Part shown: one piece after another, positions 43,963 to 53,297 of the stretch
Position numbering within the stretch: the stretch's first letter is position 1
Layout of the letters: each line of letters starts with the position of its first letter
Source of the DNA: Bacilli bacterium
GTDB lineage: Bacteria; Bacillota_I; Bacilli_A; RF39; UBA660
Assembly: GCA_900772095.1 (NCBI GenBank)
Contig: CAAGQJ010000026.1
Span: 1 to 64,000 of the forward strand
DNA: 64,000 nt
Reading direction: 5' to 3'
The notes under the pieces: model-generated
Told to the model about the DNA's origin: nothing
Databases searched by the model: none
What the model saw: the letters and a program-made list of their open reading frames with translations, nothing else
Program-made: the position numbers and the translations under genes

Positions 43963-46131
43963 TTAATGTTTCCAAAATGGACCAATTTCTTCTTCTGCTG
44001 GCAATGGAAGTCTATGACAATACTTTGCTCCAATAGTTTCCATAAAGTGCTTAGTTGCTTTTACTACTTCTTGGGTAAGTTCCTTAGGACACTCTTCACA
44101 TATTTCATCATGTACCGGTACACAGAATTTTACCTTATTCTGATAGCCTTTATCAAGAATCCATAAGTATAGTTTATAAGTGAACTCTTTAAATATTACA
44201 GCACCTAATCCTTGTGTAGTACTATTGACACTATTCTTATCATATTTGTTCCTTGCAGCAAAGTGCTCATCAGCTTCTTTACTTCTTGGTAATCCAGCCT
44301 CTTTTCTTTCTCTATAACTGTCCCAAAACTCTTTAGAGTGTTGTCTAGCATACCATTTCTTCCAATCCCACCATCTAGAAATATGTCCTGTTTCCCTACA
44401 TACTCTAATAATTCCTGTAGCTTCAGTATACTTCTTACATTCATCTTGATACTTAGTAGCTCCAGCAAAACCTTTCTTATAATTGTCCTCTATCTGCATA
44501 GCTTCTTCCTTAGGCATACCATAGTTTCCAACAAGCGTTGCCCAGTTACCTAGGAAAGCAAATGTAAATTCTGGTCCTTTTGCAGATTGTCTAAGGTCAT
44601 GGTATTTCTTCCTAATATCTCTGATGTCAATATCCCTAGGTATCTTTTCTGGATATATAAGCCAAGCTACATAGCTATGCATATCATAACCTTTTTCAAA
44701 TACCTCAAGCATACCTTTGTCTCCTGATAGACTTGCTAGTAATCTTGACTCTTCACTATTATAATCTATAGAGATAAAATCATTGCCTTCTTCCGCAATG
44801 AAGCAGGATCTTACTTCATTAGTATTAGGGAGATTCTGAATCTGAGGATATGCACATACATCTTCAGGATGCCCTTTTCTTGGTTTTAAAGGGAGACCTT
44901 TTAGTTTAGCTAAATCCTCATTCTGCTTTTGAGAACCACAAGACAATCTTCCTGTTACAGTATCTAGTTGACGAAATTCAGTGTGAAGTCTTCCTGTCTT
45001 AGGATTTACTGCATTAGTATATTGTGGCCCATAAGTAGAACAAAGTTTATCTAATCTAGAATATTCTAGGTATAAATCTGCAAATTCAGGATTAATATTC
45101 TTTTGCTTCTTTACAAGGTCTGCACCTTTACTTTCTGTCTCTTCTTTCTTTTCTTTGTTCCAACCCTTTGTGTTAAAACCTAAATACTTTAGAAGGGGAA
45201 CAACATCATCAGTACTGCTCCAATTAATATTACACTTTGATTTACTGGAGGTATCTACGTCCATGAATAAATCTAACTGAATAGCTTCTCTGATAAATTT
45301 CTTATTACCTAGATTTACAACAAAGGTATTAAGAGCATCTATTGTTTTCTGAAGATCGGTACAGTTTCTTTTATAGATTTTCATCCATTTGTCTTCATCA
45401 ATTTTAACTCCACAATACTCAAAGTAAGCAAGAGACAAGACAGCACTACATTCTATCTGTAGAGCAAGCATAGCATTAATAGATTTAAAATATTCTATTT
45501 GAGCATTCATAATGTCACCTAAATGAATGACATCATTAGCACCATAGATAATTACATCTTCTGTTATACCTACATATTTAATAGTACCTCTAATGGATTT
45601 ATCTATGTTTATTCCAAGATATTTATATCCTAAAGCATCAAGAGCAAAACTTAACTCATAATAGGGATAACTAGGTTTATCCTTTGTTGCTTTTGTATGC
45701 TTTATATGATAGGGAAAATCATACTTTTGTTCTTCATATTCCTCTGGAGAAACTGGTATTCTAGGAAATCCAAAGTATCTAAGCATTTCTGCTATCATGG
45801 TATCATAGCACTTTCTTATAAAGATACCTATTGCCATTAGCATCTTTGCATCATACTTAAGATTTTGTCCTACAAGAAAGCCCTGTTCTATAACTTCTTT
45901 ATAGAGTAAAGGATCTACAGTTGTACAATCTACTACAATCTGAATCGATTTATCCATCTTTCCAAACTGCATAAGTAGCATTTTTGCTATATGACAATCA
46001 AGTCCTGTACCTTCAGTATCAAACATGAAGATTTTCCAGGACTTAATCATCTCTATAGATTCTTCTATTGAAAGTGGTTTATAATTTTCACTTTCAAGTA
46101 TAGACTGTTGCTTAGATACAAAATATATCAT
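43963..46131 (-). CDS. polA: DNA polymerase I (family A) with 3'-5' exonuclease
   Basis: The 722-residue replicative polymerase has an N-terminal DnaQ-type exonuclease (FDTEGTGLD near residue 36 supplies the DxE motif; GQNLKYDAKML follows). The polymerase palm and fingers come next: motif A with DYNSEESRLLASLSGD near 457, motif B RQSAKGPEFTFAF near 512, and motif C VPVHDEICEE near 670 with the catalytic Asp. No 5'-3' exonuclease domain is present, as is usual for phage enzymes. Crassvirales encode either family A or family B polymerases; this one is family A. It overlaps the aspartyl protease gene by 4 bases (ATGA). No intein is visible. Confidence 0.93.
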   Translation of the reverse strand: MIYFVSKQQSILESENYKPLSIEESIEMIKSWKIFMFDTEGTGLDCHIAKMLLMQFGKMDKSIQIVVDCTTVDPLLYKEVIEQGFLVGQNLKYDAKMLMAIGIFIRKCYDTMIAEMLRYFGFPRIPVSPEEYEEQKYDFPYHIKHTKATKDKPSYPYYELSFALDALGYKYLGINIDKSIRGTIKYVGITEDVIIYGANDVIHLGDIMNAQIEYFKSINAMLALQIECSAVLSLAYFEYCGVKIDEDKWMKIYKRNCTDLQKTIDALNTFVVNLGNKKFIREAIQLDLFMDVDTSSKSKCNINWSSTDDVVPLLKYLGFNTKGWNKEKKEETESKGADLVKKQKNINPEFADLYLEYSRLDKLCSTYGPQYTNAVNPKTGRLHTEFRQLDTVTGRLSCGSQKQNEDLAKLKGLPLKPRKGHPEDVCAYPQIQNLPNTNEVRSCFIAEEGNDFISIDYNSEESRLLASLSGDKGMLEVFEKGYDMHSYVAWLIYPEKIPRDIDIRDIRKKYHDLRQSAKGPEFTFAFLGNWATLVGNYGMPKEEAMQIEDNYKKGFAGATKYQDECKKYTEATGIIRVCRETGHISRWWDWKKWYARQHSKEFWDSYRERKEAGLPRSKEADEHFAARNKYDKNSVNSTTQGLGAVIFKEFTYKLYLWILDKGYQNKVKFCVPVHDEICEECPKELTQEVVKATKHFMETIGAKYCHRLPLPAEEEIGPFWKH

Positions 46132-46571
46132 TCTTTACTATATGCTATCAATCCATCAAAGTCTAGAACATACTTAAACTTATTGAAGAACTTTGAGCCA
46201 AGTATTCCATTGACTGTAACTCCAGTTTCTTTCTTAATGAAATCAAAGGCTGCACTCATATCCTGAATAACATAAGGATACTCATATTCCTTATCTTTAT
46301 AAGACATCTTGATAGTACATACTCCAGTTTTCTGAGCATTACCTTCAAGCCCTAAGATGTTAGTTTCTACATCAAGCATTTTATGGTCAATGCTCTTTAG
46401 GATATTGCTATCAATAACACAATTATTAGAGCCTGTATCAAGGAGAAAATTAATCTTCTTATCTCCTTGACGGAATGTTACTACTGGTAATTCTGCAAGG
46501 TCCATTGAATTCTGAAAGGACATTGCATCAGGATGAATGTTGAGAAATTTATGAATAATCTTTTTAATCAT
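46128..46571 (-). CDS. retropepsin-like aspartyl protease
   Basis: From the ATG at 46571 (the start at 46604 would overlap the 66-residue gene) the product has 147 residues. INFLLDTGSNNCVID (about residues 39-53) holds the catalytic DTGS. GVTVNGILGSKFF (about 117-129) and VLDFDGLIAYS match the second half of a clan AA, single-domain aspartic protease that would act as a dimer. There is no signal peptide. Targets are unknown. It sits between dUTPase and DNA polymerase, sharing an ATGA overlap with the latter. Processing of a phage or host protein early in infection is inference. Confidence 0.7.
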   Translation of the reverse strand: MIKKIIHKFLNIHPDAMSFQNSMDLAELPVVTFRQGDKKINFLLDTGSNNCVIDSNILKSIDHKMLDVETNILGLEGNAQKTGVCTIKMSYKDKEYEYPYVIQDMSAAFDFIKKETGVTVNGILGSKFFNKFKYVLDFDGLIAYSKE

Positions 46572-46576
46572 GCTTT

Positions 46577-46777
46577 TTATTTTAATGCTGTGTAAATAGT
46601 ACAACCTTTAGTTTCAATACTTATAGGTAACTGGTCATCTGTTATCATATATTCTGTAGTGTTATGACTAAACCCCATATTGGTTAGAATATCATCACCA
46701 TCAAGTTCTTCCAGTTCCTTGGGAACATCCTTGATAGTGATGTTTCCATCTTGATAATCTAAGATTGCTATCTTCAT
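46577..46777 (-). CDS. hypothetical small protein
   Basis: The 66-residue product has a beta-type start (MKIAILDYQDGNITIKDVP), an acidic middle and a beta-type end (QLPISIETKGCTIYTALK). From memory, similar small proteins occur in Bacteroidota phages and conjugative elements. It is followed 5 bases later by the aspartyl protease. No function can be given. Confidence 0.5.
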   Translation of the reverse strand: MKIAILDYQDGNITIKDVPKELEELDGDDILTNMGFSHNTTEYMITDDQLPISIETKGCTIYTALK

Positions 46778-46786
46778 GGTGTTACT

Positions 46787-47317
46787 TTATTTAGTTCCTG
46801 TTGTTGAGAATCCTCCTCTATTTTCTTTTTCTGGAAGGTTGTCTACTTCAATAATTTCAATTCCACTAGTGAACATCCACTTCAGTTTCTGCCACATTGT
46901 TGCCTTCTGACTAAGCTGAATTCTAAACTGACATATTCTATCATTAATTGCTATTGTAGTATTTCTAAGAGCTACTGCTTGGAACTTCCACTCATCATTA
47001 GGTCCATTATATCCAAACTCTCCACCATCAATAACTCCATAGGCATTAGTCTGTAGAACACCATAGTTCTTGAAGGTACCACTTCTAGCTACAACATTGG
47101 CTTCCATACCATCAGGTAACAGCATAGCTACTCCAAGAGGAATAAGAGCTGTACTAAACTCAACTTCCTTTGGTTTACCTTTTGATACAGTCTTTGTGAC
47201 TGGTGCTTTCAGTGTTACTTCTTCTGCACTTCTAAGGTCAATCCAATCTCCTTTATCAATAATTTTAGGGAGTTCTACATCTTTACTAAATCTCTTAATA
47301 TAAATCTTCTGTTTCAT
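46787..47317 (-). CDS. dut: dUTPase
   Basis: This 176-residue homotrimeric-type dUTPase shows all five motifs: I DWIDLRS (about residues 24-30), II VARSGTF (about 80-86), [18 protein letters not shown] (about 91-105), [10 protein letters not shown] (about 126-133) and [10 protein letters not shown] in the C-terminal arm. It hydrolyses dUTP to dUMP, keeping uracil out of phage DNA and feeding ThyX. Insertions between motifs I and II and before motif V make it slightly longer than the 150-residue norm. It is co-transcribed with NrdG and NrdD. Confidence 0.92.
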   Translation of the reverse strand: MKQKIYIKRFSKDVELPKIIDKGDWIDLRSAEEVTLKAPVTKTVSKGKPKEVEFSTALIPLGVAMLLPDGMEANVVARSGTFKNYGVLQTNAYGVIDGGEFGYNGPNDEWKFQAVALRNTTIAINDRICQFRIQLSQKATMWQKLKWMFTSGIEIIEVDNLPEKENRGGFSTTGTK

Positions 47318-47319
47318 TT

Positions 47320-47790
47320 TTATTTTTTAAATTTGTTTGTTAAATCTACTTTCATATATTCTCCATTAGGGAAGTGTTCTATCTGATAGAACCTCTGATT
47401 GGTAGTAGGGGAGTCTAATCCTCCTAACTCATGGTCATAGTGACCAAGCTTCAGATAGTCCAGGTATTGAATGATGCCTAATTTATCCTTTGGTATCATA
47501 TCTAAACCACAATACCAGGCAGTCTTTACTTTCTTATAAGCATATTGGAATAACTCAGTCAGGGCATCTATATCATGCTCTCCACCAAAGAGGCATAGAC
47601 AGGTAATACCTTTATGCTTATCTAATAGACTCTGTAACTCTTCTATAGTAAGAGGTGTACCTTTATCTTCCCATAATTCTCTGCTATGACATCCTTGACA
47701 ATGAATGGCACAACCAGAAATAGATACCCCCAGAGTTATCTCTGAGGGTACTTCTGCAAATACTTCTTTGCAGTATAAATATTTCAGCAT
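47320..47790 (-). CDS. nrdG: anaerobic ribonucleotide reductase activase NrdG
   Basis: A 156-residue radical SAM protein. [16 protein letters not shown] (about residues 25-40) contains the CxxxCxxC motif for the 4Fe-4S cluster, and LFGGEHD (about 67-73) is the GGE SAM-binding motif. It generates the glycyl radical of NrdD in anoxic cells. Its start overlaps the NrdD stop by 7 bases, so the two are made in fixed ratio. Presence of the class III system fits an anaerobic gut host. Confidence 0.92.
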   Translation of the reverse strand: MLKYLYCKEVFAEVPSEITLGVSISGCAIHCQGCHSRELWEDKGTPLTIEELQSLLDKHKGITCLCLFGGEHDIDALTELFQYAYKKVKTAWYCGLDMIPKDKLGIIQYLDYLKLGHYDHELGGLDSPTTNQRFYQIEHFPNGEYMKVDLTNKFKK

Positions 47791-49967
47791 ACTTTATTCT
47801 TTTCAGTAAATTCTCTTTTAAGTCCTTCTAACTGACGAGCTTTAGACCATGCTTTAATAGGTCTCAAGTATCCAATGATTCTGGTCCATAATGTTACTTT
47901 CTCACTACCACATTTAGGACATTTCTTGAATGGATGCTTAGCAATAAATCCACAATCATCACATTGAGTCTGAGGTACATTGAATGTAATATAACTGTTA
48001 CCTACCTGTACAACATACTCCAATAACTTAGTGTACTGCTCTTTGCTGAGGTTATCTTCTAAGTTAATATGAGATGCCTGTCCTCCATCAATAGACTTTG
48101 CAATTTCTCCTCCCTGCATAGCAATCTTATCTAGGACAGATGTATCATCATGGGCATCATAGATATATGAGTTATATAGATTCTCATCATCTGGAACCCA
48201 ATAACCATCTTCTTTATCCCAATTATAGTTCTTAACTCCTAAAGATTCAGCAGGCACAAGTTCTAAATTGAATTTGAACTTCTTCTCTGAGTGCTTTTTG
48301 TTATACTGCTTGATAGTATTAAGAACCCAAGAAGCAAAGCTCATATATGCCTCATTATTACTAACTGTAAGTCCAAGGAATCTTGCAGCTTCATTAAGTC
48401 CATTAACACCAATGGTACAATATAGCTTGTCAAAATTAATATAACCAGCTCTTGTCTGAGGGAACATACCTTGTTTATCCATATTGTAAAGACCTGTCTT
48501 ATAGGCTTTCTGATAATCATAGACTCTATCAAGGATGTTTTCTAGATAAACCTGTAGGCTTTCTTTGTTAATGTCATCATTAATATCTGGAATACCTGTA
48601 TTTCTCCAATCCCTAACCCAATCCTGAACAATTCTATTAAGATTAAGAGTCATTACATTACAACTACCAGTCTGTACTCCTGTAAGACCTGTAGTAGAAG
48701 AGAAAGTATTACCTGTAACCTCATTACGTAGTCTACAGCAAGATGAGATACTATCTGCATTCTTGGAAAGATATACAAAGAAAGAATCTCCTTCTGCCCA
48801 TTGAGTGGTGATGAAATCCTTATATTCCTTATCAAGAACATCATTCTCATCTGTAAGGCAACATACAGTCATAACAGGAAAAGTCAATAATGTCTTAGTT
48901 CTCTCTTCATTAAGCCATTTTATGTATCTCTTCTGAAGCCAGTTGACTGCATCCCAATGAGGCTGAGTACCATCAGGGAAATAGAAGTCATCAAACATTG
49001 TATGCCAATAATAACTATCAAATACATTGAAGTTAGTGAAAGGACATTGATATCCTCTGTTGCCTGCCGGTTGGTTAAGGTAATGAGTTACTGACTGAAA
49101 ATGCTGGTCAATAATCATACCAATAGTCTTCTGTTCTTGATTATACTCATTGGTAACTACAAGGTCAGGCTTCTGCCAATAGTTTAATCCCCATTCTTTC
49201 TCACAGAAATATGAGAAGAAGTTGAAAAATTCACCATAAGCTCCAGCTCCCTTCTTCTGTGCAGAAAGCAGGAATACAAGATTCTGGAACTGACCACAGA
49301 AAGAACTCAAATGATGTGGTGCATGATTCTTTGTTCCATCAACATTGGTTGTTCCATCTACAAGAAGGGGGTAGAGTGTATAGGCACTACAATAAGGCTT
49401 CAAGACAGGACAACTCTCATCATGCTGATAGATGATATGATGCTCCAGGTCTTTTACATACTGGTCTCTATATGGGGACTTAATCTCAGCAAGAAGTTCC
49501 TTCATCTGAGACCTTTGTATAGTACGTGACAGGTCTTTATAAAGTTCTCCTTCAAGAGTTGCAGCATTCTTCTCATTGGTATTTGCATTGTCATCTGTAT
49601 TTGAAAGATTAGTTGCGGAATCATTTGAGTCTGTGTACTTATGAATATACTGTAGCTTAGCTTTAATCAATCTAGCTTTTTTATGCTGTTCTCTATAAAG
49701 CATATATGCCTTACCTACAGGAAACCAACGCTTACACAGGAACTTCTCTACCTTATCTTGAATACATTCTACAGGGATTTCTTCTTTGACAGGATTGTCC
49801 ATGGTAGCAAGAGCACCATTACCAAGATTGTCAATAAACTCAGTAATATTCCTTCTGTCCACCTCACCAATACTATAGTTACATGCTTTAAATGCTTTAA
49901 GGATTGCCCCTTCAATCTTTTCAGGATTAAATTCCTCTTTAGTGCCATTACGTTTTATTATTAACAT
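47784..49967 (-). CDS. nrdD: anaerobic ribonucleoside-triphosphate reductase NrdD
   Basis: The 727-residue class III reductase begins with an ATP-cone-like segment (IIKRNGTKEEFNPEKIEGAI). It then has the barrel motifs KKGAGAYGEFFNFFSYF and SSCCRLRNEVTG, and a C-terminal zinc site (CDDCGFIAKHPFKKCPKCGS). The glycyl-radical region RIIGYL lies near residue 700. It makes dNTPs from NTPs under anoxia with NrdG. The tail beyond the radical glycine (RPIKAWSKARQLEGLKREF) is longer than in most bacterial NrdD. It heads the dNTP operon part with NrdG and dUTPase. Confidence 0.93.
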   Translation of the reverse strand: MLIIKRNGTKEEFNPEKIEGAILKAFKACNYSIGEVDRRNITEFIDNLGNGALATMDNPVKEEIPVECIQDKVEKFLCKRWFPVGKAYMLYREQHKKARLIKAKLQYIHKYTDSNDSATNLSNTDDNANTNEKNAATLEGELYKDLSRTIQRSQMKELLAEIKSPYRDQYVKDLEHHIIYQHDESCPVLKPYCSAYTLYPLLVDGTTNVDGTKNHAPHHLSSFCGQFQNLVFLLSAQKKGAGAYGEFFNFFSYFCEKEWGLNYWQKPDLVVTNEYNQEQKTIGMIIDQHFQSVTHYLNQPAGNRGYQCPFTNFNVFDSYYWHTMFDDFYFPDGTQPHWDAVNWLQKRYIKWLNEERTKTLLTFPVMTVCCLTDENDVLDKEYKDFITTQWAEGDSFFVYLSKNADSISSCCRLRNEVTGNTFSSTTGLTGVQTGSCNVMTLNLNRIVQDWVRDWRNTGIPDINDDINKESLQVYLENILDRVYDYQKAYKTGLYNMDKQGMFPQTRAGYINFDKLYCTIGVNGLNEAARFLGLTVSNNEAYMSFASWVLNTIKQYNKKHSEKKFKFNLELVPAESLGVKNYNWDKEDGYWVPDDENLYNSYIYDAHDDTSVLDKIAMQGGEIAKSIDGGQASHINLEDNLSKEQYTKLLEYVVQVGNSYITFNVPQTQCDDCGFIAKHPFKKCPKCGSEKVTLWTRIIGYLRPIKAWSKARQLEGLKREFTEKNKVC

Positions 49968-49991
49968 TATATCTATTATTATACAGTTAAA

Positions 49992-51035
49992 TTATTCTTT
50001 TACTTTCAGACAATCAATGATATTAATACCATCCTTATCAATGCCTTTTGGTACTTGAGGTCTAAAGTTCAAGTAACTCTGAAGTTCTTTACCAATTTCA
50101 AATGGATCTCTGTACTCATTACCATTTTTATCAACAAGAGTACCTGTCATTTTAGTAAGAGGAAATTCCCAAACCAATGGTGTTAGAGATTCTTTGTTCA
50201 CTACAATGAACCTATAGTTTTCTAGAGTGAAATCCTTGAAATATGGGTCATTCATAAGATTTGCCTTCAATATTCTCCAATAGAGCATACTTTGTACGAG
50301 ATATTTCCATTGCAAGAAACTGTCTTGAAAATCCCATTCATGATGTCCACTGGTTTTAAGATCAACTGGGATTATTTTCTTTTCCTCGTAATCTACTATA
50401 GCCAAGTCCATCATGCAACGATAGTTTACACCTTCAAACCTAGCTTTAAACTTCAACTGATAGTATCTCTTGATAGGAGACAGAGGGTCATTGTCAGCAA
50501 AATAACCTTGAGTTGCAGGAGAAGTCTTTAATGCCCTAACCATATTAATAACCCTATCATAAGTAGGTCTATCTACAACAGTTTTAGAGCCAGCCTGTGT
50601 CTTTAGGTTATAATACATAGCAGTTCTTTCAGAAATAACTCTTACTCTGGTTTCATCCCTCCAATTCTTCTGCCATCCTATCTCATTGATTACAGCAAGG
50701 ATAACATCACTTGGAATATATGAGAACAATTCACAGGAATCATGATATCTTTCATATAACATATTTGCTACCTGTTGTTCTTTTTCACCTATGGAAGAGA
50801 AGTCTGCAACACAATATAACTCGTCAAACTCTTCTTTAGAACCAGTAATAAGACAATCTACCATAGAGCCTTCAAGTAAGGACTGTGTGGAAATCTTATC
50901 AAAGAGATGGTCCAGTTTATTAAAGCCCTCCCTTTCATATCTTGCAAGTGTAGAATAACTCAATGCAGAATCTGCTCTGTATGTGGGTTCATCTACTTGC
51001 CAGCTAATATCTTTCAGTTCTTTTTCTATTTTCAT
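49992..51035 (-). CDS. PD-(D/E)XK exonuclease (RecB/RecE-like)
   Basis: The 347-residue protein has the pattern of phage PDDEXK exonucleases. An N-terminal SYSTLARYEREG helix is followed by LLEGSMVDCLIT (about residues 53-64). The catalytic core is YRCMMDLAIVDYEEKKIIPVDLKTS (about 205-229, quoted in parts: MMDLAIVDYEEKK and IIPVDLKTS), giving D-x13-DxK. A downstream QSMLYWR gives the QxxxY helix. It probably resects dsDNA ends for recombination with the Sak4-like and SSB-like proteins of this phage. Its start overlaps by one base the stop of the neighbouring nuclease gene. Confidence 0.75.
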   Translation of the reverse strand: MKIEKELKDISWQVDEPTYRADSALSYSTLARYEREGFNKLDHLFDKISTQSLLEGSMVDCLITGSKEEFDELYCVADFSSIGEKEQQVANMLYERYHDSCELFSYIPSDVILAVINEIGWQKNWRDETRVRVISERTAMYYNLKTQAGSKTVVDRPTYDRVINMVRALKTSPATQGYFADNDPLSPIKRYYQLKFKARFEGVNYRCMMDLAIVDYEEKKIIPVDLKTSGHHEWDFQDSFLQWKYLVQSMLYWRILKANLMNDPYFKDFTLENYRFIVVNKESLTPLVWEFPLTKMTGTLVDKNGNEYRDPFEIGKELQSYLNFRPQVPKGIDKDGINIIDCLKVKE

Positions 51036-51490
51036 TAATCTAAATTCTTAATAATGTCTATTGCTTGAAGAAGCTGTTTCTTCGTGAAAATCTCAAAGTA
51101 AATACTATTAGGATAGTTTGATTCCAACCATTTTCTGAATATCTTCTTCTTTAAAGGATAGGTGTTGTTCTCAAACCCCTTCATTTCTATAATAATAAGA
51201 TGATTATTGTACTCAAACATTAAGTCTGGAGTATAAGAAATGTCTATGACTTTCTTACTATCCATCTTTAACATCCTGGTACTAGCATCTTTATTATAGA
51301 AAGGAACATTTGGTCTGAAGCCTTCCCAGATTATGAACTTCTTAGGTTCATACAGCACAGGAAAGCCTTGTTCCTTTAGAGTTTGATAAGCCATCTTCTC
51401 CAATTTACTCTTGAAGAAGATACCATCATACTCTAAAGGAGAGGCATTGATAATCTTTTTATTTTCTGTTCTGCTTCCTTGCATTCTCAT
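51035..51490 (-). CDS. PD-(D/E)XK endonuclease, DUF1064/Holliday-resolvase-like
   Basis: From the ATG at 51490, preceded by an A-rich stretch, the product has 151 residues; the longer start at 51523 adds a hydrophobic MLLSLLLSQNL unlikely in such an enzyme. SKLEKMAYQTLKEQG carries the helix Glu, YEPKKFIIWEGF the first strand, and SYTPDLMFEYNNHLIIIEMKGF the catalytic PD and ExK residues (about 105-126). Family members cut branched or junction DNA during phage replication. It follows the coiled-coil 126-residue gene with a short overlap. Confidence 0.7.
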   Translation of the reverse strand: MRMQGSRTENKKIINASPLEYDGIFFKSKLEKMAYQTLKEQGFPVLYEPKKFIIWEGFRPNVPFYNKDASTRMLKMDSKKVIDISYTPDLMFEYNNHLIIIEMKGFENNTYPLKKKIFRKWLESNYPNSIYFEIFTKKQLLQAIDIIKNLD

Positions 51491-51839
51491 AAGGTTTTGG
51501 CTTAGCAGCAGACTTAACAGCAAGAGATGCTACCATTTCACGAAGCTTGATAACTGCTTTCTCTAGAGTATAAACCCTTTTCTCCAAGTTCTGATTAGCC
51601 TTGAGAAGATCATCTATCATTGGACAATTATCCTGAAAATCAAGAGGCTTTTCCTCTTCAACTTCCTTCTCTTCAATAATACCCTCTTCAAGGAGAATTG
51701 GTACTAATTCTGGCATGAACTTGCACTCAAGATGATGGTGCTTTGTATGACCATTTTCCATATCATGAGACAAGTCCAATACTATCATGTCTCCAAACTC
51801 TAACTCTTCAGCAGTCTCCTGCATAAAATACTTCTTCAT
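51459..51839 (-). CDS. hypothetical coiled-coil protein
   Basis: This 126-residue product has an acidic N-terminal half (beginning EELEFGDMIVLDLSHDM) and a helix with clear heptads (LLKANQNLEKRVYTLEKAVI, about residues 80-99). The C-terminus is basic (KPKPYENARKQNRK). It overlaps UDG upstream by 32 bases and the junction-nuclease gene downstream by the same order. Context suggests a part in DNA repair or replication; sequence does not show one. Confidence 0.5.
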   Translation of the reverse strand: MKKYFMQETAEELEFGDMIVLDLSHDMENGHTKHHHLECKFMPELVPILLEEGIIEEKEVEEEKPLDFQDNCPMIDDLLKANQNLEKRVYTLEKAVIKLREMVASLAVKSAAKPKPYENARKQNRK

Positions 51840-52542
51840 TTTCTTCTTTATTTAAAAAATTATACTCTTTATACCATTCTACACCATAGCCATAATGACC
51901 TTTGAGAATATCATTTATCTGATACCATAGGTCAGAAGGCATTTTGGTGTGTGTTCTTGCATACCACGATGGATGCTTTATCTTGATAACATGGTTATAC
52001 TTTGAATTGATGTAAGGTTCAAAGCTCTGAGCTTCAGAACCCATCAGCACATAGACAATACCACTATCATAGTTAGAAAGATTTGTGAGAAAGGATTTGA
52101 TGAAAGGTCTCCACATAAGTGAATGAGATCCTATTTTACCTGCCAGACAGGAGAGTGCTGAATTTAACAACAACACTCCCTGAGCTTCCCACTTCTCCAA
52201 ACTGGGGTCAAAGATAATATTTCCATGTGGACGAGTGAAGTCAATAACTGACTCCATAAGAACATCTAAGGATGGTGAATAATTACATTCAAGAGTATCA
52301 CTAGAGTTTCCAAAGGCTACGCCTGTGGCTGTAGGCTTACCATTCCTAATGTCAGGATAAGGATCTTGTCCTAAAATAACTACCTTTAAATCATGCAAGG
52401 AACATAAAGTAAAGGCTTTGAATATATCTTTTATCTTAGGGCATATAACTTGTTTTGAATTTACTAATCTTTTAGTCAGTCTTTCAACTTCCGCTATGTC
52501 TACAACTTTACACCAGTCTCCAAAGTATTCCTGTATTGTCAT
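51808..52542 (-). CDS. ung: uracil-DNA glycosylase
   Basis: The 244-residue family 1-type UDG has the water-activating motif VVILGQDPYPD near residues 53-63 (Tyr and Pro of the uracil pocket, Pro replacing the usual His). It has the motif ATGVAFGNS near 72-80 and the DNA-intercalation region KHPSWYARTH near 186-195. It removes uracil from DNA. UDG is a recurrent member of crAss-like replication modules. Presence beside dUTPase and ThyX means the phage keeps uracil out at several levels. It overlaps the unknown 252-residue gene by 4 bases (ATGA). Confidence 0.9.
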   Translation of the reverse strand: MTIQEYFGDWCKVVDIAEVERLTKRLVNSKQVICPKIKDIFKAFTLCSLHDLKVVILGQDPYPDIRNGKPTATGVAFGNSSDTLECNYSPSLDVLMESVIDFTRPHGNIIFDPSLEKWEAQGVLLLNSALSCLAGKIGSHSLMWRPFIKSFLTNLSNYDSGIVYVLMGSEAQSFEPYINSKYNHVIKIKHPSWYARTHTKMPSDLWYQINDILKGHYGYGVEWYKEYNFLNKEENEEVFYAGDC

Positions 52543-53297
52543 TCTACTATTTCATCTATATAGTTTAAAGCAGTACCAAGTAACTCTTCATTAGTAGTAG
52601 AGATAGATGGAACATCTGTTTCTTTTATAATAAAAGGAATCTTTTCTATCAATACCTTTACCTTTGTATCACAGTTACTGCTATTGCTCTCATATAACAT
52701 ACTTCTATGAAAGATAGGAGAACTAAGATAAGTTACTGATAATGCTGTAGGAATAATCTGATTGATAATAAATCGTTCTACAGTATTGCTTTTGTTTATA
52801 AATACTTCAGGAGCTACTCTAAGTATAGGCCTGATAAACTTGTACCTAAAAGGATCTTGCTCATCATCTCTATATATCTTTTTTAATTCCCATGAAAGCA
52901 TTACTATTGGCTTGAAGTTCTCATCAAAGATGGCTCCATAGGTTCCATAATATGCCTTTTCAGGGTCACCAACAGTTACTAGCTTTCTCAAATGGGCATT
53001 TTTATACAAGACTGTAAATGCATCTCTAATACTTGCACTTACAGATTTAAATGATGAGTATCCTCCATTATTATTCAAATTTACTACCAGTGCGTCTATC
53101 GGTTCTTTTTGCAGAATCTTGTTTTCCAATATAGGAAGAGAATACATAGCCATTGTTGGGATTTCAATGTTATCTCCTGTTACAGGGATTAGCATATAAG
53201 AAGACTTATCTGTAAAGCTTATGCTTCTACTTATGCTATAAGTATCAGCAGCAACACATTCAAAACAATAAGAAATTGCAGTTTTTAAATCTCTCAT
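52539..53297 (-). CDS. unknown protein of the ubiquitin-like cassette
   Basis: The 252-residue product mixes beta-type and helical stretches. Two cysteines lie at positions 11 and 14, and another (SNCDT) near 215. A possible core runs from about residue 60 to 190 (ALVVNLNNNGGYSSFKSVSA, YGTYGAIFDENFKPIVMLSW). I do not recognise an E2 ligase fold with certainty. Its place directly after the E1 gene (one-base overlap) would fit an E2-like or accessory protein, as in the PRTRC cassettes of plasmids. That is inference from position. It overlaps the UDG gene on the other side. Confidence 0.5.
   Translation of the reverse strand: MRDLKTAISYCFECVAADTYSISRSISFTDKSSYMLIPVTGDNIEIPTMAMYSLPILENKILQKEPIDALVVNLNNNGGYSSFKSVSASIRDAFTVLYKNAHLRKLVTVGDPEKAYYGTYGAIFDENFKPIVMLSWELKKIYRDDEQDPFRYKFIRPILRVAPEVFINKSNTVERFIINQIIPTALSVTYLSSPIFHRSMLYESNSSNCDTKVKVLIEKIPFIIKETDVPSISTTNEELLGTALNYIDEIVE

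Noticed and set aside
51491..51523. Longer start of the junction-type nuclease (adds MLLSLLLSQNL)
   Set aside because: The added residues are hydrophobic, overlap the neighbour gene further and lack a leader, while the ATG at 51490 follows an A-rich stretch.
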